Assembly (NCBI GenBank): GCA_037447605.1
Contig: CM074818.1
Span: 468,021-499,517 of the forward strand
From: Zygnema circumcarinatum
Taxonomy: Eukaryota > Streptophyta > Zygnematophyceae > Zygnematales > Zygnemataceae
DNA length: 31,497 bases
Direction: 5' to 3'
This document shows positions 1 through 9,200 of the stretch, in pieces. Each line of letters opens with the position of its first letter. Position 1 is the first letter of the stretch. The translations under genes were made by a program, and so were the position numbers. The notes beneath the pieces were generated by a model. The model was not told the DNA's origin. It worked only from the letters and a program-made list of their open reading frames with translations, and made no database searches.

Positions 1-408
1 GGAAAGGGGGGGGGAGGGGGGAGAGGGGAAAGGGGGGGGAAGGGGGAAGGAGGGAGGGGGGAAACGGGGAGGGAGAGGGGAGAAGGGAGGGGAGAAAGGG
101 GGAGGGAGGGGGAAGAGAGGGAGAGAGAGAGGAGGGAGAGAAGAGTGGGCGAGGGAGGGAGGGATAGAGGGAGAGTGAGGGAGAAAGAGGGAGAGAAGGA
201 GAGAGAGGGGCGAAAGAGGGAGAGGAAGGAAAAGAGAAAGGGAGGCCGAGAGAGAGGAGAAGAGGAAAAAAAACAAAGTCGTACTTTTCGCTTCGTCTAA
301 GCTTTCTCTTACACTAAGAAAGGAAAAGTCTCATTGTACAAAAAGCTATTATGCATGAAAGCAAATCAGGAGCTGCTAAGTGGCAGAGATCAGCAAGGAG
401 ACACTGAC
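1..408. repeat. GA-rich tract and terminal intron segment
   Basis: Bases 1-265 are almost pure G and A on the plus strand (G runs and GAGAG/GGGAGG units). Bases 266-408 are mixed sequence without a recognisable exon. The stretch lies downstream of the last visible exon of the minus-strand RNA polymerase I gene, so it is read as intron, pyrimidine-rich in the sense direction. No further exon of that gene could be identified here. Confidence 0.6.
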
Positions 409-3400
409 ATGAAAAGGTTGAACTTGTCTTGAGGTCGATCGAGATGCACTAACACACACTCCTGTAGAAATTTAAGTCCTACCTGCTCCGCAGGACGAGA
501 GGAAAGAGAGAGAGCGAGAGAGATGGGGGGAGAGAGAGGGGGAGAGAGAGGGGAAGAGAGGGAGAGATCTGGCCTCTTAGAATTACAAAACTTTAGTGAT
601 TTCATGTACACAATTTCATGTTTGACATATTCTTAGAGAAATGCATGAACAAGAACGCTTCACAGAATTCTAAAAGGCTGAAAAAGGAAAAAATATCATA
701 ATATGTAAAGTGAAGAGAAAGAAAACTCACAAATTCGTCTGACCAGCGGCTTGACACTTCCAACACTGCTCGAAAATTTTCTCCCAAAAACTTCAAACAC
801 TGGTTGCGCGTAAAGAGACCTTTTTTTCGTAACTGGCCCAAAATTGCGAGAGCTCTTTCTCTCACATAGTGCGTCCCTATGCGGGATTTTCCTGTTCCGT
901 CAGAAATTTCCTTGAAACTATTCTCATCTTCTTGATCAACGATTGAAACGAGCTGTTGATATACTTCGTGGTCCGAACACTCCACCAATGCCTGAAAATC
1001 ACGAAGAAAAAAACGAAAATGAAAACCTTTCTGTCTCACTCTCTACGTCCCTCCCTCACTCCAATTGTTCCATTCTACCTCTCTCGTCTACCTAGCCTTC
1101 AGTTTTCCATCCCTCCTTCCGCACTCCCTGAAAACCCCCCCTCCCTCTACCCCGCATCTCCCCCTCCTTCCACCCTCCTTTACCCCACATTCCGCCCTTC
1201 CTCTCTCTCCTCCCTTCTTTTCTCTACTTCCATGCTGTGCGTTCCATTACTCGCACTTGCCCTCCACCTTCTTCGTCTCCTTTTGTGAGCCTCCACTCTT
1301 CCACCTTCTCCCTTCACTCCCTCCATCATATTCTCTCCCATATTCACACTCCCTTCTTCCACCTTTCCTCACTGCCTTTCACTCTCCTATCCCCTCATTC
1401 CTCCCTCCAGCTTCCTTTAATCCTTCCTTTCCTTCTCCTTCCCAATCTCTTTCTCTTTCTCATCCTCCCTCACTCTATCCCCCAACCCCTCCCTCCCTTC
1501 CCTTCCATCACCCTCCCTCTCCTTTAAAGTGATGATGATACAACTACACTCCAAAATCTTAACCCACCAAACAACTCACCTTGAGAACAATCCCTATTGG
1601 TATAAAATATGCATTTTTCCGATACCTGTGCACCACTCCCCGAAAAAGAAGCGGAGAGAGAGATATTAAGAAAGAGAGCGAGTGAGTGGGGGAGAGAAAG
1701 AAAGAAAGAGAGACACAGACAGAAAGAGAGAGAACAATTGAGAGCGAGAAAAAGAGTGAGACAGCGAGAGAGAGAGGGGGAGAGGGAGAGGGACAGAGCG
1801 GAAGAGAGAGGGAGAGAGTGCGAGAGGCCGCGTGAGGGAGAGAGAGGTAGGGAGCTCACGATAAAGTGAGAACTGCAGACCCATCTTGTACAAAGATGAG
1901 AGCATTGGTTAAAGAAGAAAGATCTTTCCGAAGGCATCTGCTCATATTCAAATCCCCCCAACCCGCTACATCTCAGTTTCAGCAGCAGCTCTACTCTCCT
2001 TCACCCTCCCCCTCCTCCCCTTCCCTCTCGTCAACCCCACTTATACAAAATCATGTCCAATCCTCCTACCCACCCATCTCTCTCTCTCTCTTTTCTCCTT
2101 TCCTCCCCTCCACTCATCCGCCTGGGCTCCCTCCCTACTCTCTCCGACTGCTGTCTTCCCTCCCTTTCCACCACTCCCTCCCCAATACCTCCATTCCTCC
2201 CTCCATCCTACGCCTTCTCCTCTGCCACTTCCCTGTCTCTCCCCCTCCATCACCCTTCCACCCGTTTTCCATCTTTCTACCAATCCTGGTCCATCCACTT
2301 CTCCCCCATCTCCTGCCCTTCCACCCCTGCCTTCTTCCCCTTCTCCCGCGTCTACCCTCCTTTCTCTCCCGCTCCTCACACCCGCTCTGCCTCCTCTCTC
2401 CCTCATTTCTTTCCTCCCCATCGATACCAGTTTCTGACTTCCCTCCTACTCGTGCAACCCTCCCTTCTTTCCTCTTCGTCCACATCCCCTTCTCTCCTCT
2501 CCCTTCATCTTCTCTCCTCTCCTTTTTTCTGTCCTCTCCCTCCTCCACCCCTTCATCCGCTCTTAAAAGTGGAATTTACCGAATTGTTGTTGCCATGTCC
2601 GTAAATCCCTTTCCCTTACTTGCATAGGAAGAACGCTTAACTGCCATTACCTGCACACTTCAATACAAAAAACGGTGATTCCATGCACAGAGAAAGAGAG
2701 GAAAAGGTAGGGGAGGGTGAGAGAGAGAGGGAGAAAGAGATACGACAGAGAGAAAGAGTGAAAGGGAGAAAGTTAGGGAGGGAGAGAAGAGAGAGGGAGA
2801 GAGGGAGAAAGCGAGAGAAGGTGAGAGAGAAGGTGGCGAGGGGTACAGGAAGAACGGAAGAACGCTCATCATGGGAACGGAGAAGTAGGCAGAGAGAGGG
2901 AGAGAGAGAATTGCGAATGAGAATATCGACATACGTAATTCCGTTTCGGCAAAATAAGGAGACGCATGATGCGCTCAATTCCGTTACATACGAAATATCT
3001 GGAAGAACCCAGTTGAGAAATAAAAACCATAAGGAAACGCACATTAGAATCAATATCGAAACAAAATATGCTAATCAGTTTCTCCGAAGAACCTGAGTCA
3101 AATTTCAAGCGCGAAGGAGGGTAGGGAGAGAGGGTCAGCTCTGGGTGAGAAAATCATCAGGTGATTGCATATCTTTGGACGAGTAGGAGAGGAAGGAAAG
3201 AGAGAGAGAGGGGGGGGGGGCGAGAGAGGAAAATCTTCACGAATATCTTCTTCGTCAGAGGTTGTAAGAGTATAGAAAGAAGCAGAATGCAAAAGAGAGA
3301 AGAATCTCACCCTCCCATTTCAAGGGCCTCTTCTCCCTTATCCACGAGCTCCTTCTGATTAAGTCCAGCCAGGTGGCACAGCTTTGACTGGAAAAGTATT

Positions 3401-5234
3401 CCCGAAACAAGCCCCACATGAGTTAAAAAAAAGGAAACAAAAACAAGTGAATCATAGTACAGTTCAAAACAAAGGGCAGTGGAAAGTACCATTAATCATA
3501 TTAAGGGGCAGAACTTAAGCTCAAACGTGGGTCTGAAACGGAATTGAGTGAGACAAACCCAGATGTTATTGAATGACAGAGAGAGAGAGAGGGGAAGAGG
3601 AAGAGAGAGTGGGAGAGAGTTGAGAGAGAGAGCGAGAGCAAAGAGAGAGAGAGAGAAGAGAGAGAGATAAAGAGGGCGAGAGAGGATGTTGCTTCTCACA
3701 CCTTCACCATGATGGGCATTTGGCCCAAATTGAGGTCCACTCTGTGCACCACCCCGGTTCCGGATTCACACATCATGTCCGCCCGAAAGTCTCCGCGATA
3801 ACTTGTGGCGCTCTCGCGGCACTGCAATCGCAAGGTTCGAATTCATGCTTTGACATCTCAGTGGAGGAACAACAACATCTTGGAGGTTGTTATACAACAA
3901 CAACAACAACAACAACATCGTGCAAGTTATTGTACAACAATAACAACAACTTGCAAGTTGATGTACAACAACAATAACAACAACATCTTGCAAGTTGTTG
4001 TACAACAACAACAACAACAACATCTTGCAAGTTGTTGTACAACAACAACAACAACAACATCTTGCAAATTGTTGTACAACGACAACAACAACAACAACAT
4101 CTTGCAAATTGTTGTACAACAACAACAACAACAACAACATCGTGCAAGTTCTTGTACAACAACAACAACAACTTGCAAGTTGTTGCTATGCACTTTCCTG
4201 ATCATTATCTTCGTCATTGATCAGTCCAAGTTGAAAACCATAGCAACAACTTGCAGGTTGTTGCTATGGTTTTCAACTTGGACTTCATGCAATGACGATA
4301 GAAGAAGAAAGATCAATGACGAAGATAATGATGAGGAAAGTGCATAACGAAGGTGATCCAGTTCCGCATAGAACAAGTTGAGACAATAATAAAAAGGTTA
4401 GAACTTGCCTCTGTAGGGTAGATTTTTCTGAGCAATGAGCTGTCCCGAGGAGGAGATATGTCGGGTTGCTCCAACCAAAGTGTGTTCAGTTAAAGGTAAC
4501 CTCTGCACTCAAAATTTCTTAACTAAAATCCTCAAGCACATGGAACTTGCACCCCTCGTTCAAAGATGGTAATGAAAAATCACGCCTATACAAAACTCCC
4601 ACTCTCACCATCACCTTAAGACCAGCCCTACTCTTACCACTAGCCCTGACCCTAACCCTAACCCTAACCCTAACCCTCATCCCTAATTCCACCCTAATTT
4701 CACCCCGACCCTAATCTTCAACCCTGAATGTAACCCCTATCCCTATCCCGCTTACTAAGCCTCTAACCCTAACCCTAACCCTAACCCTAACTCTAACCCT
4801 CACCCTAACCCTAACCCTAACCCTGACCCTGTAACCCTAACCCTAACCCTGTAACCCTAACCCTAACCCTAACCCTGTAACCCTAACCCTAACCCTAACA
4901 CTAACCTTAACCCTAACCCCTACCCTAGCCCCTATACCTCTCTCAACCTACACCAGAAATCCTCTCTCCCTATCCTTCCCTTATTCCTGAACCCTAAACC
5001 CTGAACCCTGACCCTCCTGCACATGCGAGCACGCGAGTGGATATCCCTCAGCCGGCGGCCCTTCGCATCCTCGATCTCCGCGGGGTCGATCCCCGCTACA
5101 GCTTCCGCCAGGCCGTGGCTCACAAAGGCGTCGAACGACGCGATGTGCGGCGCTACAAGCGCCTGTAGCTTCGCCGGCACCTCCGCCGCTGGCCCCCTCG
5201 CCATCGCCGCCACCTCCTTCACGCGAGGCGCCAT
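409..5234 (-). CDS. NRPA2: RNA polymerase I second-largest subunit, N-terminal part (10 exons, 3' partial)
   Basis: This is the second-largest (beta-like) subunit of RNA polymerase I, which transcribes 45S rRNA in the nucleolus. Exons in gene order: 5234-5045, 4479-4409, 3821-3702, 3387-3311, 2998-2935, 2650-2580, 1937-1860, 1625-1580, 991-731, 482-409. All junctions agree in phase, giving about 350 of the roughly 1,100-1,200 residues usual for the family. Family motifs in order are LVAPHIASFDAFVSHGL, WLEQPDISPP, IYPTECRES, DLNLGQMPIMVK, NGIERIMRLLILPKRNY, FIPIGIVLK, ALVECSDHEVY, NQCLKFLGENFR and VLVHLDRPQDKFNL, covering the protrusion and start of the lobe. The ATG at 5234 sits in a GCCGCCATGG context 10-20 bp after a TTTAGGG block. 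Intron 1 is AT-AC and intron 2 has a GC donor. The catalytic C-terminal part lies outside the window. The last exon's donor (GTCAGT) is the least certain junction. Confidence 0.92.
490..575. repeat. GA-rich tract before an NRPA2 acceptor
   Basis: GAGAGA/GGGGAGAG simple sequence on the plus strand. In the sense direction of NRPA2 it is a long pyrimidine tract directly upstream of the acceptor of the exon starting at 482. Confidence 0.7.
1022..1527. repeat. CT-rich low-complexity intron sequence
   Basis: About 500 bp of CTCCCT/CTTCC-type polypyrimidine on the plus strand, filling the NRPA2 intron between the exons at 731-991 and 1580-1625. Several open frames run through it but encode only Ser/Pro/Leu-biased sequence. 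Confidence 0.75.
1645..1857. repeat. GA-rich low-complexity intron sequence
   Basis: GAGAGAAA/GAGAGGGAG repeats on the plus strand fill the short NRPA2 intron between the exons at 1580-1625 and 1860-1937. In sense this is a pyrimidine tract leading to the acceptor at 1626. Confidence 0.75.
2000..2560. repeat. CT-rich low-complexity intron sequence
   Basis: Degenerate CTCC/TTCC polypyrimidine of about 560 bp fills the NRPA2 intron between the exons at 1860-1937 and 2580-2650. In the gene's sense direction it is purine-rich, opposite to its neighbours. Confidence 0.75.
2690..2920. repeat. GA-rich low-complexity intron sequence
   Basis: GAGAGGGAGAAAG-type repeats on the plus strand in the NRPA2 intron between the exons at 2580-2650 and 2935-2998. 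Pyrimidine-rich in sense. Confidence 0.75.
3560..3685. repeat. GA-rich tract in NRPA2 intron 3
   Basis: GAGAGAGAG/GAAGAG simple sequence between the exons at 3311-3387 and 3702-3821, pyrimidine-rich in the sense direction. A smaller similar tract lies at about 3196-3222. Confidence 0.65.
3889..4186. repeat. CAA-based palindromic minisatellite, 8 units
   Basis: The TGCAA core recurs at 3921, 3952, 3989, 4026, 4063, 4103, 4143 and 4174, giving spacings of 31, 37, 37, 37, 40, 40 and 31 bp. Units differ by multiples of three, that is, by the number of CAA triplets. Each unit carries the palindromes TTGTACAA and TTGCAA flanked by CAA and TTG runs, so each can fold on itself. The array lies in NRPA2 intron 2. 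Confidence 0.85.
4187..4346. repeat. Large nested inverted repeat (hairpin)
   Basis: The inner arms are 4223-4250 and 4257-4284: 28 bp, perfectly complementary, with a 6-nt loop. The outer arms are 4187-4222 and 4311-4346: 36 bp with one mismatch seen. The outer left arm abuts the inner left arm, while about 26 nt separate the right arms. The inner arm contains CAACAACTTGCAGGTTGTTG, almost the motif of the neighbouring CAA array, so the two are probably related. Located in NRPA2 intron 2. Confidence 0.88.
4480..5044 (-). other. U12-type AT-AC intron (NRPA2 intron 1)
   Basis: Read on the minus strand, exon 1 ends CTGAGGG and the intron begins ATATCCAC, close to the U12 donor consensus ATATCCTT. 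The intron ends with CCTTTAAC, which resembles the U12 branch site TTCCTTAAC, followed by about 10 nt and a terminal AC. No AG acceptor keeps the frame: an in-frame TAA lies just upstream. Joining at AT and AC restores phase 1 and gives the family sequence LRVWLEQPDISPP. The intron is 565 bp and contains a telomere-like array. Confidence 0.82.
4640..4930. repeat. Interstitial telomere-type array, 6-bp CCCTAA units
   Basis: Tandem and degenerate CCCTAA hexamers on the plus strand, with interruptions such as CCCTGTAA. The array lies inside the AT-AC intron of NRPA2, where it reads TTAGGG in the sense direction. The unit is six bases, not the seven-base plant CCCTAAA seen at the gene leaders. 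Confidence 0.85.
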
Positions 5235-6294
5235 GGCGGCAAAACCCTAAACCCTAAACCCCGATGATGACGCCAGCCCTCACCTTTTGGCTGCGCGGCG
5301 CTAGTTGGCTCTAAACCCGCGCGGGGGCTTGGGGAGTTTCGTGGAGCCGTTGGGCGTCGCGTTGCCCGGTTTGATGAAGGCGAGTTTTGCCGACGTGGCG
5401 CCGACGTGGCTGCCACGACGGCATTTAAGACCAATAGCACACTGCCACCTGGCAGTTGATCCGTTTCGTTGTCACGCTGGCGGGCAGCCTTGGACGCGCG
5501 GTGACCGCCGGTCGCGGTCGCGGTCCACGGCAAATTGGCGGCCGCTTGAAAGCGTCTACGTGGCGACCGCTCTCGAGGAAGTTTGGCGAGGCTGCAGAGC
5601 CGTACGGACACAAGGGCCTTGCAGAAACCATGATTGCCATCGTCACGTGACGTCGCCAAGGTGACAGTTCAAGACTGTACGAAAGTCCATCCGTATGGGA
5701 AAAAAGGTACATTATCTGTTGGTCGGGTGGTGGGTTGGTCGGTGTTTTTTGTCTGGTTGTGACGTCCACCTAACGAAAATGACGTCAGTATCCGACAATT
5801 CTAGGGCTGCAGGTTATTAACTTGAGCCAATGACAATTCGCCACGTCTTAAACTTGCCGACGTGGCATGCTGACCTGGCCCTCACGATCATCTACAGACA
5901 TGTCGTTTTTGGTGTTTGTTTTATCCGAGCTGCTCGCTGCCCTCTCATTGGTCATTGGTTACATAGGATGACGTCATATACCTTCTGTCTTGACGCTGGG
6001 CGGTCTTTCGGTCGTTTCCCTGTCCTCAGTCCTTCAGGCTAAAAACAAGATTTTTGGATTTTTTTTTGGATTTATTTGCGCCAATCAGATTGCAGCGCAG
6101 AGACCCGCCCTCAGTCGCAGCGCGGGCGGGCCCATCATCAGGGTTTAAGGGATTAGGGTTTAGGGTTTTCAGGGAAATTAGGGTTTCTGGGGTTTTAGGG
6201 TTTGAAGACTTTTAGGGTTTCTAGGGTTTTAGGGTTTGGAAGATTTTTAGGGTTCTTAGGGTTTTAGAGTTCTCTTACTTTGCATGGGCAATCC
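5235..6294. promoter_or_regulatory. Divergent promoter between NRPA2 and the LRR receptor kinase
   Basis: This region separates two head-to-head start codons (5234 minus, 6295 plus). It is GC-rich near NRPA2. It holds many ACGT-core sites: paired GACGTGGC near 5393-5412, CACGTG overlapping TGACGTC at 5644-5654, GACGTGGC near 5862 and a perfect TGACGTCA at 5969-5976. ATTGG/CCAAT motifs occur near 5826, 5948 and 6082. TTTAGGG-type blocks flank both starts, at 5245-5260 (minus sense) and 6145-6270 (plus sense). ACGT cores are known bZIP targets and telo-boxes are known in promoters of plant translation-related genes; function here is inferred. Confidence 0.65.
6145..6272 (+). repeat. TTTAGGG-type leader array
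   Basis: Irregular AGGGTTT/TTTTAGGG repeats fill the roughly 130 bp immediately before the receptor kinase start codon. They read G-rich in the sense direction and are probably in the 5' untranslated region. Confidence 0.75.
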
Positions 6295-9200
6295 ATGGCG
6301 GGCCTACACCTCCTCCTCCACCTCCTTCCCCTTCTCCTTCCGTACGCCCCTCTCGGTGCACATGCCACGTGTAGCCAGACCATTCGCCGGGTCGATTTCG
6401 ACGCGCTGCTAAAACTAAAAGCGGAGGTCGCCGATCCCTCCAACTACCTGACCCAGTGGGCGGCCGGCAACCGGTCGGAGGCGTGCTGCTGGACCGGCGT
6501 CACCTGCGAGAGGTCGCGAGTTCGAGCCCTGTCAATGAATGGATACACCCTCCAGGGCGCCCTCCCTTCGGCCATTGGGAGCCTCTCCTCCTTAGGTTCT
6601 CTCAGCCTTTCCAGCAACTTTTTGGAGGGGCCCGTGCCCTCATCTTGGGGCCTGCTTACTGAGCTTCAGTATTTGGATCTTTCTTTCAACTTTTTGAACG
6701 GCTCGCTGGAGGAATTTATGGGAGAAGGGGTTGTGGGAAATCTGAAGAATTTGACGGCGCTGAATTTGAGGTCAAATGGCCTTGAGGGGACTGTGCCTGC
6801 CGCTTGGGGGCAATTGAAAAAGTTACAGATGTTGGACCTCGCTCAAAACAACCTGACGGGCAGTTTGGAAGATTTTATGAGCTCCGAAATCGTGTTGAAT
6901 TGGGAAAAATTGACGTCTTTGGATCTATCCCTAAACCAGCTTGAAGGTCCAATCCCTAAGTTCTGGGCCAAATTGAACCGCTTAAACTTTTTGGACCTCT
7001 CTTACAATCTTCTTAACGGCTCCCTCGAAGTGGTGTCTGCTTTCCCCTCCCTCCTACTGTTGAACATGAATGCGAATATGTTCACTGGCGACCTCCATAA
7101 CTTGCCTCTTCAGAACATGTCAAACCTAGTGGTCCTTAACCTTGCTAATAACTTCTTATCTGGAACATTCCCAATCTGGATAGGGAATCTGAAGCAGCTC
7201 AAAGGGATCGACCTCAGTAACAACCCTACCTTGCCCTCCTCCCTTCCCTTAAAAAATGCAAGCTGGTCTGTTAACCTTGAATATGTTAAGTTATCCTCCT
7301 TGAATCTGCAAGGCACCACCCCTCCTGCACTGTGTTCAGGCAAGGTTACAAATCTTGATCTCAGCTCTAACAACCTCCATGGCAGCATCCCCGAGTTCAC
7401 AGGAGGGAAAACTAGTCTTGAAGTCAACCTCAGCAGGAACAATTTCACAGGTGGTCTGCTGCAAATAGTCAGAAACGAAAATGTTTTTTCTTCATTGGAT
7501 CTTTCTTACAATCGACTAAGTGGCGACATCCTTTCGTTCAGTAAGATGCTCTGCATGGGCTCACAAGGCAGTACCTCAGTTCCCTTTTTCTTGAACCTCA
7601 CCAATAACGAATTCAAGGGACCCCTCCCCAGCGCCCTTGGAAGCTGCTCAAGTCTTCAAGGCCTTTTTCTCGCCAACAATAAATTTGAAGGCAGCGTTCC
7701 GCAAAGCCTCCTTCTTTCCATTTATACATTGTAAGCTCCGCCCACATTTCCCAAAATGAGTCGATTTTTTGAGAGGCAAAAAAATGGTTTGATGATTTGA
7801 GGGGCATGAGGACACTGAGAACTCTGAAAACTCGGACTCACAAACCCTAAAAACCCTAAAAACCCTGAAAACCCTGAAAACCCTAAAAACCCTAAAAACC
7901 CTAAAAACCACAGAATACAGACGGGCATTGGTCGAATTTTTTGAGCTTGAAGCGTGATGCTGCATACAAGTGTTTTCTTACTTTTTTTTTCTTGCCTTTC
8001 TCTTGTGCTGGGATTGCAGGAATTTGCGCAATAACGCGATTACCAGCTTGACTCGGCTCCCAAATGAAGTAAGCATCAAAATATTGTGAGCAAATTCTTC
8101 ATCACATGAACCAAGGCTGAGCCAAAGGGTGCGTTCTCACGGTCCAAATTTTTTCATGAAGTTGAATGTAAAAGTTGGAAACTGAGGCGGAAAAAATTGA
8201 AGGGAAGTTGAATGGAAAAATCTCTTTTCGTTCCCAAATGAACGAAATGAAGTTTTTCCATTCAACTTTCGTTCAACATCTGAATATCAACCGTCCACAC
8301 GTGCCAGCCGGCTCAGCTACCGCAAATGAGAAAGCGCCACGTGGCGTCCATGTGGAAGAACCACGAATGTCGTGTTGGAGGCTGGTTGCAAAATGCGCGC
8401 TGTGCCACGTGTTTTTATTTAGTTGTTAATTTGAAAATTTTTGCTTTACCCAATTTTTCTATTTGGGTACAACGGCGGGACCTGAATTATTCAATGTCCC
8501 CCATCACCAACTAGTTCAACTTTCCGCACGTGCGAAATTGCATTAGCAATGTTGAACACATGCCACGGCGGTTGTGGTCGCAGTCCGTACTGACCGTACT
8601 CCATACGGATCCGTACGACTGTACCGTACAACTGTACGGATTTTTCGTACGGCCGAATCGTACGGATATCTCCAGGATGCCGGCGGCACCGTGGTGGTTG
8701 TAGCTTTCGCTACAAACTAAATGGACCACGGAAGACAAAAAAACCCTAAAAACCCCTAAGTGACTGCAATGGAGGAAGTTAGGAAGGAAACATTGCCTTT
8801 CTTTGTACCCTGCACAAGTCTTACAGTGGTAACAGAATGATGAGCTTCACAAATGCTAGGTTCCTTGTAGTTTGGGTGACAACCTCATGGAAAAATTGCA
8901 ATGGGTATTGCAGAGACTTGTGGAGAAATCAGCTGATTGATACACTGGCTTCAGGGTTTAAACTGATCTACAAACCAATCAGTCAGTCGTTTAGTCAGTC
9001 AGTCTTAGCTTCTATGGGTGATTGAAACTCACAGAAAGAACACTCACACACTGGAGGTCCATTCAACTCGTGTTGAATGAACCTCCAGCCTCCGAGTAGT
9101 CGATATTGTTGTTGAGTTTCATTCTCCTTGCGGGAGTTGAAGTGTTGTTGATTGGCAACTCACCTGTGGCTTACCATTGAAACCCTAAACCCTAAACCCA

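Noticed and set aside
1866-2627. A 253-codon Ser/Pro/Leu-rich open frame on the plus strand
   Set aside because: It is polypyrimidine intron sequence of the minus-strand NRPA2 gene and overlaps two of its exons.
3889-4186. A CRISPR-like array of regularly spaced palindromic repeats
   Set aside because: There are no unique spacers; the units are CAA triplets between palindromes, in a eukaryotic intron.
3766-4347. Poly-Gln/Asn/Thr open frames on both strands
   Set aside because: They are translations of the CAA minisatellite in an NRPA2 intron.
4640-4930. A chromosome end (true telomere)
   Set aside because: The array is internal, degenerate, and sits between two exons of one gene.
6280-6294. 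A start of the LRR kinase at 6280
   Set aside because: 6280 is a TTG codon; the first in-frame ATG is 6295, in a CCATGG context and followed directly by a signal peptide.
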